Shown here one piece after another: positions 51,373 to 59,456 of a stretch of DNA of 64,000 nucleotides (positions within the stretch are counted from its first letter, which is position 1; every line of letters starts with the position of its first letter). Both the position numbers and the translations under genes were made by a program. The DNA lies in assembly GCF_001509485.1 (NCBI RefSeq), contig NZ_LLZI01000221.1:62001-126000 (forward strand), given 5' to 3'. Source of the DNA: Streptomyces sp. NRRL F-4489 (GTDB lineage Bacteria; Actinomycetota; Actinomycetes; Streptomycetales; Streptomycetaceae). Below the pieces are notes generated by a model that did no database searches, had not been told where the DNA came from, and saw only the letters and a program-made list of their open reading frames with translations.

Positions 51373-53028
51373 TCAGCAGCCGTACCTGTCCTCCGTCAGC
51401 TCGCCCTGGGCCGTGGCCAGCGTCCGGTCGTAGCGGGAGCCCGGCCCGTACAAGCGGTAGCGCTCGCGCGAGACGCCCGTGGCGTGCCGCTGCTCGCGGG
51501 GCACGTTCTGGTTGTAGGAGGCGTCGCCGGTGTACGTATCGTCCAGCCGTGACCGGTCGGTCGGCCGGGTGCCCCGCAGGGTGGTGGTGTCCGCGCGGTC
51601 GCCCATGGTCATGGTCGTGCGCAGCCGGTTGGCGGAATCGACGGTCGTCGCGCCGTCCATGGTGTAGGTGCGGTGGGCGCGGGTGGTGGTGGGGGCCGGG
51701 TGCCTGTCGCTGAGGCCGGCGGCGCCGGGGCCGTGCGCCGTCACCACCGTTTCGTCATCGTTCCAGCGTGCCTGGAGCGCGTCGGTGGTTTCGTCGGCGT
51801 TCCAGCGGTGGGTGGAGTGCGCGGTCAGCGTGCGGGTGACGGTCGTGGTGACGCGGCCGTGCGAGGTGTCGAGGTAGCCGGACACGGTGAGCCGGTGCCC
51901 GCCGCTCGCCGTCAGCCGGCGCTCGGAACCGGGCTCGTACGCGGTCTTGTTGACGAGGTCGCCTGCCTGGTCCGTGAGGAGCCCGCCGGTGACCTGCCTG
52001 GCCTTGGCGTCCTGCCAGACGAGGACGTTGGTGGGGGTGCTCCAGCCTGCCTGGCCCGCGGGCAGACCGGTGACCGATACCGCGATCCGGTGCGGGCGCC
52101 CGTCGTTGAGCAGCCCGGCGAAGGGGGTGAGGTCGTATTCCACCGGCCGCACATCGAAGGCCCGCGGCCCGGGGATCACGTACCACAGGAACGGGTTGGA
52201 CCAGCCGCCGGTCCACACCGTCGGATACGGCGCGGCGATACCGGCGAGTTTGCCGTCCACCGATACCCGCACCTCGCGGTACGGGCCGTCCTTGGCCCGG
52301 CAGGAGTACGGCACGCCGTCCGGCACCGTCAGGTACCAGAACTCCTCGCAGCCGCCGCCCGAACCGGTGGCGTACACCTCGGCCACGATGCGCTCACTGT
52401 TCCGCGGAGTCGTCAACTGGCCCTCGTACGCGCCGTCTTGGCTGTGCGCGTTCTGCAGGGTGAGGACCTTGTCGGGGACGGCGGCCTCCTTCGCCCTGCC
52501 CTGCGCGGTGTAGAAGGTCAGTGTGACCTTGACCTTGATGACGCCGGTGTAGGTGCCGTCGACGGTGTTGCCGATGAGCATCTCGACGGGCTGCTGCTCG
52601 TGGAGCGTGGCGGCGTAGCGGGTGACGTCCTTCTCGACTTTCCAGGTGATGCCTTGGGGGGAGGGCTCGGGGGTGGACGTGCGGAGGACCTCCACCCCGC
52701 CTATGTGCAGATAGCCCAGCCTGTCGAACTGCCGCCCCGCGACGGCACCTTCGAGCCGGAGTACGACCTTGTTCCAATGCCGGCCGCATGCCTGGGGCGG
52801 GCGGTAGGTGCCTGTGTAGGGCGTGTAGTCGCGGAACTCGGTATCGGCGACCGTTACGCGGCAGGAAGGCGTGTCCGGTACGGATACGGGCGGTCCCGCG
52901 GTGACGGGATCGTGCCACTGGGTCCCGAACTCGGCGGGCGGCTGCGCGGCCGCGGCTTCCACGGCCGGCACCGCGGCCAGCACCAGCCCGGTGACGGCGG
53001 CGCACAGGGTGAGCAGAACTCGTCTCAT
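51373..53028 (-). CDS. Secreted peptide-N4-asparagine amidase A (PNGase A)-like protein
   Basis: 551 residues. The signal peptide MRRVLLTLCAAVTGLVLAAVP ends near AAAAQ. The PNGase A family features are visible: the N-terminal jelly-roll with YTGTYRPPQACGRHWNKVVL, GVEVLRTSTPEPSPQGITWKVEKDVTRY, and in the second half GGWSNPFLWYVIPGPRAF with RPVEYDLTPFAGLL. PNGase A removes whole N-glycans, including plant types with core fucose, from glycopeptides. The ribosome site is weak (CTCCTGTCCC before ATG). It precedes the GH5 gene on this strand after a 162-base gap. Confidence 0.88.
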   Translation of the reverse strand: MRRVLLTLCAAVTGLVLAAVPAVEAAAAQPPAEFGTQWHDPVTAGPPVSVPDTPSCRVTVADTEFRDYTPYTGTYRPPQACGRHWNKVVLRLEGAVAGRQFDRLGYLHIGGVEVLRTSTPEPSPQGITWKVEKDVTRYAATLHEQQPVEMLIGNTVDGTYTGVIKVKVTLTFYTAQGRAKEAAVPDKVLTLQNAHSQDGAYEGQLTTPRNSERIVAEVYATGSGGGCEEFWYLTVPDGVPYSCRAKDGPYREVRVSVDGKLAGIAAPYPTVWTGGWSNPFLWYVIPGPRAFDVRPVEYDLTPFAGLLNDGRPHRIAVSVTGLPAGQAGWSTPTNVLVWQDAKARQVTGGLLTDQAGDLVNKTAYEPGSERRLTASGGHRLTVSGYLDTSHGRVTTTVTRTLTAHSTHRWNADETTDALQARWNDDETVVTAHGPGAAGLSDRHPAPTTTRAHRTYTMDGATTVDSANRLRTTMTMGDRADTTTLRGTRPTDRSRLDDTYTGDASYNQNVPREQRHATGVSRERYRLYGPGSRYDRTLATAQGELTEDRYGC

Positions 53029-53105
53029 GGGACAGGAGTGAAGCGCTTCAGCGAGCTGTGCACCAGGGGGCGATCGGTCGGGTGGGGGTGGCTGGGGCCC
53101 GCTGC

Positions 53106-54086
53106 CTACGCGTCCGCCTCCGCCAGCTCCTCGTACAGTCCCGCCAGCGCCGTGTGGTCGTCCTCGGCACCCGTATGGGGAGAGCTGAACCAGCGCGCGA
53201 ATTCGTCGAGTTCGGACAGCCGCCAGTCGAGGGCGAACAATTCCACCATGGCCGGATCGGGTCGTACGAGGACGTGCTGTACGGGACCGGACCGTACGGG
53301 ATCGGGTCGTACGGGATCGGCGGCGCCGGCTTCGAGCAGGTCGGCGTAGTCGCGCTCGCGCGGTGCGAGCGCCAGCGACTCCCAGTCGACCAGCCGCAGT
53401 CCGCCGGGGGTGATGATCTGGTTGGCGTGGTGCGGTTCGCCGTGGGTCACCACCCACCGGTCGCGGTGCCTGGCGGCGAGTTGCGCCAACTGGTGGTACC
53501 GGGCCGTCCAGCGATGGACCGCCCCGCTGCGCGCGGCCATCGCCGTCCTGGCCTCTTCCGCGAGGGGGCCGGACGTCCAGGGCTGGGCGGTGCGGCGGTC
53601 CAACTCCTGGGCGAAGGCGGGGCCGACCCGTGGGGACCATTGCCGCAGGCCGTCCGGCGGCGCGGCCGCGTGCAGGGCCGCGAGCGCGGTGGCGACCTGG
53701 CGGACGTGGCCGGGCTCGGCGGCCTCCTCCTCCGTGGGCGTCCGCCCCACGACCCACGGCGTCGCACTGAGCGCACCCCCCTGAAAGGGAACGGTGAACC
53801 GCCCGGACGGGGTGGGCAGGGGCGGGCACACCGCCTCCAGGCCCGCGGCGGCCAGCGCGGCCGCTCCCGCGTAGGCCGCCTCCAGCGACGCCTCGGTGTG
53901 CCGCGGCGCCAACTGGTCCAGGGTCACGAACAGGGCCATTCCGCCCGCGACCGCCCGCCAGTGATGGGCTCCGAATCCCACCGGCAGGTAGGTGATCTCG
54001 CTGACTTGGGCGACGCCGGGCAACCAGTGCGCCGCGACCGCGCCGGCGACGTCGTCATCGCTGACGGAGGAGGGACGGGAAAGCAT
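53106..54086 (-). CDS. Aminoglycoside/choline-kinase-like phosphotransferase (APH family)
   Basis: 326 residues. The APH catalytic loop is VVTHGEPHHANQI (Brenner motif HGDxxxxN with Asp replaced by Glu), followed by LRLVDWESLAL, the DFG-like Asp. An N-lobe with FGAHHWRAVAGGMALFVTL carries the ATP lysine region. A low-complexity stretch near residue 250 (VRPDPVRSGPVQHVLVRPDP) arises from a short DNA repeat. The HGE variant makes the activity uncertain; the substrate may be a small molecule. No antibiotic cluster is adjacent. Confidence 0.8.
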   Translation of the reverse strand: MLSRPSSVSDDDVAGAVAAHWLPGVAQVSEITYLPVGFGAHHWRAVAGGMALFVTLDQLAPRHTEASLEAAYAGAAALAAAGLEAVCPPLPTPSGRFTVPFQGGALSATPWVVGRTPTEEEAAEPGHVRQVATALAALHAAAPPDGLRQWSPRVGPAFAQELDRRTAQPWTSGPLAEEARTAMAARSGAVHRWTARYHQLAQLAARHRDRWVVTHGEPHHANQIITPGGLRLVDWESLALAPRERDYADLLEAGAADPVRPDPVRSGPVQHVLVRPDPAMVELFALDWRLSELDEFARWFSSPHTGAEDDHTALAGLYEELAEADA

Positions 54087-54242
54087 GGCAACCGACCCTA
54101 GGGGGTGGAAGCCGTACCGTCACGGCGTTTTCCCGGCGCTGCGTTCCGGTGCTGCGTTCCGGTGCGGTCTCCGGGCGCTGCCTCGCGGCGCTGCCTCCCG
54201 GCCGCGCGAGCCCGTCGCGCTCGGGACTCGGTGATGTCGCGC

Positions 54243-54683
54243 TCAGGACTCGGTGATCCGGAAGACGGGATGGCGAGGGGCCGCGGCGAGGAACTCCTCG
54301 TCCGTGGACCCGGCGGTCAGGCCGCCGAAGTACGCCTTCACCTCCCACTCCCACCGGTCCAGGTACGCGCGCAGCAGGTGCGGGGTCTCGGCCGGCGGCA
54401 GTTCGACCGCGGTGAAGGGCCGGGTGCGCCGCCCGACGCGCAGCTCACCGCCGCCGGCCGCGCGCATATTGCGCACCCACTCCGATTCGCCGCGCGTCGA
54501 GACGAGGTAGTGGGCACCCTCGTACGGCATGGGGTTGACCGGCACCCGCCGCCATTCGCCGCTCTTCCGGCCGCGGACGGCCAAGTCGGCGGAGCCGGCG
54601 AGGCTGATACCGCGGCGGGCGAGCCAGCCGATCGCTCCGTTGAGCCGGGCGGCGAATCCGCGCGGCTTCAGGTAGTAGGACAT
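54243..54683 (-). CDS. F420-dependent nitroreductase-like (Ddn family) protein
   Basis: 146 residues. The PNPOx-like split barrel of Ddn/FGD-class enzymes is seen in YLKPRGFAARLNGAIGWLA, then GRKSGEWRRVPVNPMPYEG (F420 phosphate site) and YLVSTRGESEWVRNMRAAGG. These reduce quinones or nitro compounds using F420H2. Start ATG 54683 follows GAGG. It faces a TetR gene across a region with two perfect TetR-type operators. Confidence 0.87.
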   Translation of the reverse strand: MSYYLKPRGFAARLNGAIGWLARRGISLAGSADLAVRGRKSGEWRRVPVNPMPYEGAHYLVSTRGESEWVRNMRAAGGGELRVGRRTRPFTAVELPPAETPHLLRAYLDRWEWEVKAYFGGLTAGSTDEEFLAAAPRHPVFRITES

Positions 54684-54810
54684 ACGGGCCTCGGTTTCTC
54701 GGGTCTTGGGGTGTGGGGGGCTTGACGTCTTGGGGGCTTGGGCAGTTGAGACTGGCCGGATCGTCGGCGGGGGAGGGATCTCCCCTCCCGCGATCGACGT
54801 TCCGTAACGA

Positions 54811-54821
54811 GAGCAGTGCTC
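54811..54821. promoter_or_regulatory. Putative TetR operator 1
   Basis: GAGCA-G-TGCTC, a perfect 11-bp palindrome between the divergent nitroreductase and TetR genes. Same arms as the site at 54864; centres 53 bases apart, five helical turns. Confidence 0.65.
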
Positions 54822-54862
54822 ACGCTTGCGGCCAGTGTGCACGCAGGCGCCGCTCCGAAGCA

Positions 54863-54875
54863 AGAGCACTGCTCT
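54863..54875. promoter_or_regulatory. Putative TetR operator 2
   Basis: AGAGCA-C-TGCTCT, a 13-bp palindrome with the same arms as operator 1. A third TGCTCT half site follows at 54908, 2 bases before the TetR start codon. Confidence 0.65.
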
Positions 54876-54915
54876 CGTTTTTGTTCGCTGCTCCGGACGC
54901 TGGCACACTGCTCTC

Positions 54916-55647
54916 ATGACAGTGATCCGGGGAGCCAGGGAACGAGCCCGCAGCGAAATCACCGAGGCCATCAAGGCGGAGGCGCGGAAGCAGCTCGCCG
55001 CCGAAGGGGCCGCCAAGCTCTCGCTGCGCGCGGTCGCACGGGAACTCGGCATGGCCTCGTCCGCTCTCTACCGCTACTTCCCCAGCCGTGACGAGCTGCT
55101 CACGGCCCTGATCGTCGACGCCTACGACGCGGTCGGCCAGGCCGCCGAGCAGGCCCGCGACGCCCGCCCCGCCCCCTCCACCACCGAACAGGCTGTCAGC
55201 CGGTGGTGCGCCATCTGCACGGCCGTACGCGACTGGGCCCTGGCCCACCCGCACGAATACGCGCTGATCTACGGTTCACCCGTCCCCGGCTACCACGCAC
55301 CCCGCACCACCACCGAGCCCGCCGCCCGCGTCGCGCTCACCCTCATCGGCGTCCTCCGCGACGCGTACGCCGCCGGGCTGGTGACGGAGCCCGCGGAACC
55401 GTTGCCCGAGAGCGTCGTGGCGGACGCGCTGTCCCTCGGCGCGCAGTTGGGCGTGGAGCTGCCGCCCACCGTAGTGGCCCGCCTGGTCGGTGCCTGGGCC
55501 CAGCTCTTCGGTCTGCTCAGCTTCGAGATCTTCGGTCAGTTCAACCGGGTCATCGAGGCCCGCAACGCCTTCTTCGAGCAGGCCGTCCGCCAACTCGCCC
55601 AGAGCGTCGGCTTGAACGCCGCGGGCCGCGACGCCCCGGGGGCCTGA
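54916..55647 (+). CDS. TetR family transcriptional regulator
   Basis: 243 residues from ATG 54916. N-terminal HTH: ITEAIKAEARKQLAAEGAAKLSLRAVARELGMASSALYRYFPSRDELLTALI, the classic TetR pattern. The C-terminal TetR_C-type region (from about 90) has WALAHPHEYALIYGSPVPGY and VVARLVGAWAQLFGLLSFEIFG. Divergent from the F420 nitroreductase gene; two palindromes in the gap are likely its operators. Ligand unknown. Confidence 0.92.
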   Translation: MTVIRGARERARSEITEAIKAEARKQLAAEGAAKLSLRAVARELGMASSALYRYFPSRDELLTALIVDAYDAVGQAAEQARDARPAPSTTEQAVSRWCAICTAVRDWALAHPHEYALIYGSPVPGYHAPRTTTEPAARVALTLIGVLRDAYAAGLVTEPAEPLPESVVADALSLGAQLGVELPPTVVARLVGAWAQLFGLLSFEIFGQFNRVIEARNAFFEQAVRQLAQSVGLNAAGRDAPGA

Positions 55648-55698
55648 GCCCCCAGGGCGGCGACCTGCCCGAAGGCGTCACCACCTTCCGCCCCGGCC

Positions 55699-56922
55699 TT
55701 ACGGGGCCGGGTCCGGCGCGTGGGCCTCGGCCTGGATGGTGGCTGTAGTGGCCGCGCCGTCGTTGATGTGCAGCAGGGCGTCGGCCGCGTCGACCGTTGC
55801 CTGGTCGAGCGGGAAGTAGCCCTGGTATGGAGCGGTGTCGGTCCGGGTGCGGGCGGGCGGGACGGTGGTGGTCGCGGTGAGGCCCCAGGCGGGGAAGCGG
55901 CGTTGCATGGCGGCCTCGTACGTGTCCGGTTCGGGTTCCGGCAGGTCGAGGGCCTGGCTGCGTCCCAGGCTGCCGGCGACGAAGGCGTAGTGCTTGCCCA
56001 TCAGGGAGGCCAGGATGGAGCCGGCGCCGGACCAGGTGATGTCTGTGTCTCCCATCCGCCATGTGCTGGGGTTGCGCTGGAGGTGGAGGTTGTTGGCGAA
56101 GATCAGGGTGGGGCCGCGGTCCGCTTCCGTGCTCCGGATGTCGAGAAGGTTCTCCGCCATGAGGGCGTCCCGGGTGGCGAGCAGGCGGCACACCCGTGCG
56201 GTCTGCTCGCCAGGCTGCGCGGCCTGCTTGTGGTAGCGGAGCAGGCCGATGCCGGCGGTGAGGTGCGTCTTGGCCCTGCGCCACTCGGCGCGTGAGGTGG
56301 CCGCGATCAGCAGCGGTGCGCGGGCGTGGAGCAGGGTGAGCATGTCATCGGCGAGCACCCGCAGTTTCCCGGCCTCCGCGGTGGCGCCGATCGACATGGC
56401 CGGGTCCATGATCGCTTCCGTGCGATGCCAGCGTTCGTCGTCGCCGAGCAGGCCGCGGAGCCCGGCGCCGTCGGGGTCGAGGTCGAGGGCGAAGCTGAGG
56501 TCGGGGGTGCGGCGCAGGTAGTCGCGGGCGTACTCGAGACAGCGCCGCGGGCTGGGCGCGGTGGTGTTCTCGGTCGGCGCGTCGAAGCCGTGGAAGGCCA
56601 GTCGTTGCTGCGGTGGGCGGTTCCGGTTGTACCGCCGCATCCAGGCGATCAACTGCCTGTTGGGTTCCAGCTCTCCGAAGTTGTGGGTGAAACCCTCGCT
56701 CAACACGGTGTCGAGGTCGCCGGTTCCGCCCTGCACGAAGTCGTCGACGAGGAGCGCGGCCACGCGGTCCGTTTCGAGGGCGATGGACCGGAAGCCGAGG
56801 CCGGCCAGTTGCGCGAAGAGCGCGTTGCGGAGATGGCCGAACGCCGGTTCCTGATGGGTTGGTTCACCCAGGGCAAAAAGATGGCATGAGGGAGGCAGGA
56901 AGCCTCCGATGTCCTGGCTCAT
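55699..56922 (-). CDS. Erythromycin esterase family protein
   Basis: 407 residues from ATG 56922. The family motif LGEPTHQEPAFGHLR near residue 20 carries the catalytic Glu and His of EreA/EreB-type esterases. Downstream blocks IALETDRVAA, EGFTHNFGELEPNRQLIAWMRRYNR and RLAFHGFDAPTEN are those of PF05139. Ere enzymes hydrolyse macrolide lactones, but many homologues have other substrates such as acyl chains on surface polysaccharides. No macrolide genes are near. Convergent with TetR, divergent from the MINPP-like gene. Confidence 0.85.
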   Translation of the reverse strand: MSQDIGGFLPPSCHLFALGEPTHQEPAFGHLRNALFAQLAGLGFRSIALETDRVAALLVDDFVQGGTGDLDTVLSEGFTHNFGELEPNRQLIAWMRRYNRNRPPQQRLAFHGFDAPTENTTAPSPRRCLEYARDYLRRTPDLSFALDLDPDGAGLRGLLGDDERWHRTEAIMDPAMSIGATAEAGKLRVLADDMLTLLHARAPLLIAATSRAEWRRAKTHLTAGIGLLRYHKQAAQPGEQTARVCRLLATRDALMAENLLDIRSTEADRGPTLIFANNLHLQRNPSTWRMGDTDITWSGAGSILASLMGKHYAFVAGSLGRSQALDLPEPEPDTYEAAMQRRFPAWGLTATTTVPPARTRTDTAPYQGYFPLDQATVDAADALLHINDGAATTATIQAEAHAPDPAP

Positions 56923-57091
56923 GTGCCTCAATCGTATCGTTGAAGCACTCGTTGAAGGTTGCGGAGGCCGGCGCCGCCCAGCGGGCCGCGAAGTCTCAAA
57001 TCGGCGATCGGGGGCCGGTGGTCGGCGCGACCGCCGGCCGCCCGGCCCGTAACGACACCTGGCGTTCAATTCCGCTGCACACTATGGGGCC

Positions 57092-58507
57092 ATGCGACGA
57101 ACAACTCCCAAGCGCTGGACCCCTTCCGCCCTCGCTCTGCCGGTGAGTGTCGTGCTGGCCGCGACCATGGCCGCCTCCGCGCCCGCCCGGGCCGCGAACG
57201 GACCGCATGCACGCGCCCACGCGAGCGCCCCCACCACCACCGCCTACAGCACCAAAACGCCGTACGAGCCCCGGCAGGACCCGCGGACGTACGAACCCGC
57301 GCCCGAGGGTTTCGTACCGGTCTTCACCGAGAACGTCTCCCGGCACGGTTCCCGGTCCGCGACCGACAGCGAGGACGGCGACCTGATCCTGCGACTGTGG
57401 GATCGGGCCCGGGAGGACGGTCAACTGACGCGACTCGGGCGGGACTTCGGTCCTGACGTGCGTGCCCTGCTCGCCGCCATGGGGCAGACCGGCTACGGCA
57501 AGCTCAGCGGACGCGGCAAGCGTGAACTCCACGGTACGGCCCTGCGGATGGCGCAGCGGCTGCCGCGGTTGTTCGACACCATCGTCAAGGACGGCGAATC
57601 CATCGACGTCGTCAGCTCCGGCCAGGGACGCGCCGTGGACAGCGGGACGGTCTTCACCGACGCCCTCGCCCAGGCGGACCCGGCGCTCAAGCCGCACATC
57701 GGCCAGGCACGGACCGACAAGGACCTGCTCTACTTCCACAAGTCCGCCGGCGGCGCCGCCTACCGTGACTGGCTCGCCCACGACCAGCGCCTGGCGGACA
57801 CCCTCAAGAACCTCGACGACCGGCCCGCCACCCGCACCGCCGCCCGGAACATCCTGGCGAGGATCTTCACGCCGGCGTTCGTACAGCGCGTGGCCAAGGG
57901 GGAGTTCGGCTCCATCGGCAACGAGGTCACCGCCGCCCGGGCCGTCTACGACCTCTACAGCACCGCCCCGGCGATGCGCGACGAAAGCCCGCGCGGCGGC
58001 GGCTGGCACATGGACCGCTACCTCACTCGCCGCGACGCCGACTGGTTCGGCTATCTGAACGACGCGGAGGAGTTCTACAAGAAGGGGCCCAGCTTCGCCG
58101 GCAGCGACATCACCTACCGCATGGCCGGCGTCCTCCTCGACGACTTCTTCCGGCAGGCCGAGGCCAAGCGGGACGGCACCAGCACCCTGGGCGCGGAACT
58201 GCGTTTCACCCACGCCGAAGAGATCATCCCGCTCGCCGCGCTGATGGGACTGCCCGGCAGCACCGAGGCGGCCGCGCCGGCCACGCCCTACACCTACGCC
58301 GGCAATCCCTGGCGCGGCGCGGCCGTGTCCCCGATGGCCACCAACATCCAATGGGACATGTACCGCAAGGGCGACACCTACCTCATCCGCATGCTCTACA
58401 ACGAGAAGGAAACCCCCTTCAAGGCGGGCTGCCGGCCCATCGCCAAGCACAGCCACTTCTACGACCTGCGCGAACTGGAGCGCTGCTTCGGGCGGGTGGG
58501 CGGCTGA
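57092..58507 (+). CDS. Secreted histidine-type phosphatase, MINPP/phytase-like
   Basis: 471 residues. A signal peptide (basic MRRTTPKRW, hydrophobic core about 12-33, ARAA cleavage region) indicates export. The catalytic RHG motif is R84-H85-G86-S87-R88, and the second motif is H374-A375-E376 in RFTHAEEIIP; HAE replaces the usual HD and is the mark of multiple inositol-polyphosphate phosphatases. GCRPIAKHSHFYDLRELER ends the protein. It probably dephosphorylates phytate or similar inositol phosphates outside the cell. Leader is short; a TATGGG lies 6 bases before ATG, so the mRNA may be leaderless. Confidence 0.9.
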   Translation: MRRTTPKRWTPSALALPVSVVLAATMAASAPARAANGPHARAHASAPTTTAYSTKTPYEPRQDPRTYEPAPEGFVPVFTENVSRHGSRSATDSEDGDLILRLWDRAREDGQLTRLGRDFGPDVRALLAAMGQTGYGKLSGRGKRELHGTALRMAQRLPRLFDTIVKDGESIDVVSSGQGRAVDSGTVFTDALAQADPALKPHIGQARTDKDLLYFHKSAGGAAYRDWLAHDQRLADTLKNLDDRPATRTAARNILARIFTPAFVQRVAKGEFGSIGNEVTAARAVYDLYSTAPAMRDESPRGGGWHMDRYLTRRDADWFGYLNDAEEFYKKGPSFAGSDITYRMAGVLLDDFFRQAEAKRDGTSTLGAELRFTHAEEIIPLAALMGLPGSTEAAAPATPYTYAGNPWRGAAVSPMATNIQWDMYRKGDTYLIRMLYNEKETPFKAGCRPIAKHSHFYDLRELERCFGRVGG

Positions 58508-58572
58508 CCGGGCGGCTGACCGGCCGGGTGGCTTCCCCCTGGCGCCGTCATGGACCGCGCCCCGGCCCCCGC

Positions 58573-58601
58573 TTGCTCGTGATTACGTAATTACGTAATC
58601 T
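58573..58601 (+). promoter_or_regulatory. Leaderless promoter with an embedded 20-bp palindrome
   Basis: -35 TTGCTC (58573-58578), 17 bases, -10 TAATCT (58596-58601); the ATG at 58608 begins 7 bases downstream, fitting transcription start on the A. GATTACGTAATTACGTAATC (58581-58600), a perfect 20-bp palindrome, fills the spacer and reaches the -10. A dimer bound here would block RNA polymerase. Confidence 0.65.
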
Positions 58602-58607
58602 ACGGGC

Positions 58608-59165
58608 ATGGATCTCGAACGGCGGGTGGCCGAGCTGGAGCGCCGGCTGGCCGCGCTGGAACGGGCGGCCGGGGCCGCGGGCGAAGAGCGTGCCGAGGCC
58701 GCCGAGGAGACGGCCCCCGCGCCCTCGCCCGCACCCGAACGGGACCCCGACGATGCGCTCTGGGCCCTGCACGGCCTGAAGGGCCAGCTCGCCGAGGTGG
58801 GCGCGGCCAACGGGGGAGTGCTGTTCACCGGGGCCGTACGGACGCCGGTGGGGCTGCACTACGAGTGGCAGTACGGCGTGGCCACCGACACCGTACTGGA
58901 GGGTGACTGGGCCGACGCGTCCGAGGTGTTCGCGGCGCTCGGCCAGCCGGTGCGGTTGCGGCTGCTGCGCGAGATCCTCGGCGGTCGCTGCACCGCCGCC
59001 GAACTCACCGAGCTCGACGGCACCGGCACCACCGGCCAGATCTACCACCATCTGCGGCAGCTGACCGCCGCGGGCTGGCTGCACACCACCGCCCGCGGCC
59101 GGTACGAGATTCCGGGCGACCGGGTCGTGCCGCTGCTGGTGATGATGTCCGCCGCCGGGCGGTGA
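58608..59165 (+). CDS. ArsR-type winged-helix regulator with N-terminal coiled coil
   Basis: 185 residues. Residues 1-30 (MDLERRVAELERRLAALERA) form a heptad coiled coil, then a linker of Ala/Glu/Pro. The C-terminal wHTH shows FAALGQPVRLRLLREILGGRCTAAELTEL followed by GTTGQIYHHLRQLTAAGWLHT, with a wing ending in YEIPGDRVV. No metal-binding Cys pair of classical ArsR. The 20-bp palindrome in its own promoter suggests autorepression. The next gene overlaps or follows within 29 bases. Confidence 0.88.
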   Translation: MDLERRVAELERRLAALERAAGAAGEERAEAAEETAPAPSPAPERDPDDALWALHGLKGQLAEVGAANGGVLFTGAVRTPVGLHYEWQYGVATDTVLEGDWADASEVFAALGQPVRLRLLREILGGRCTAAELTELDGTGTTGQIYHHLRQLTAAGWLHTTARGRYEIPGDRVVPLLVMMSAAGR

Positions 59166-59194
59166 CGTCCGGCCGATACACAGGGGAGAATCAC

Positions 59195-59398
59195 TTGTCC
59201 GAGAGCCGTTCCTCCGGGCCCATGGCGATAGCGCTCGCCGCGCTGGGCGCCGTACTTTTCGCGCTCGCACTGCAGAGGTATTTGGACGGGCAGCAGACGT
59301 ACGTGGACGACTTGGGCCGCTTCGCCGGTACGGCGTGGGGCCTGGCGCTGACCGTGGCCGCCGTCGAATGGCAGAGCCGCCGGCTGACCCGAGGCTGA
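59195..59398 (+). CDS. Small membrane protein, 67 aa
   Basis: The start is taken as TTG 59195 with GGGGAG 7 bases upstream; GTG 59162, overlapping the ArsR stop as GTGA, is the alternative. One hydrophobic segment (MAIALAALGAVLFALALQ) is followed by a soluble middle (DGQQTYVDDLGRF) and a second hydrophobic segment (AWGLALTVAAVEW). It is probably cotranscribed with the ArsR gene and may be its target. Function unknown. Confidence 0.65.
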   Translation: MSESRSSGPMAIALAALGAVLFALALQRYLDGQQTYVDDLGRFAGTAWGLALTVAAVEWQSRRLTRG

Positions 59399-59456
59399 CG
59401 GGCGCGGCTGATGGGCCAGCGGCCGGCTGACCCGCGCCGCACTCACCAACCAGCCG

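Noticed and set aside
55699..56922. Macrolide resistance or biosynthesis cluster inferred from the erythromycin esterase homologue
   Set aside because: No polyketide synthase, methyltransferase erm or efflux gene of a macrolide cluster is adjacent; the family has many non-macrolide members.
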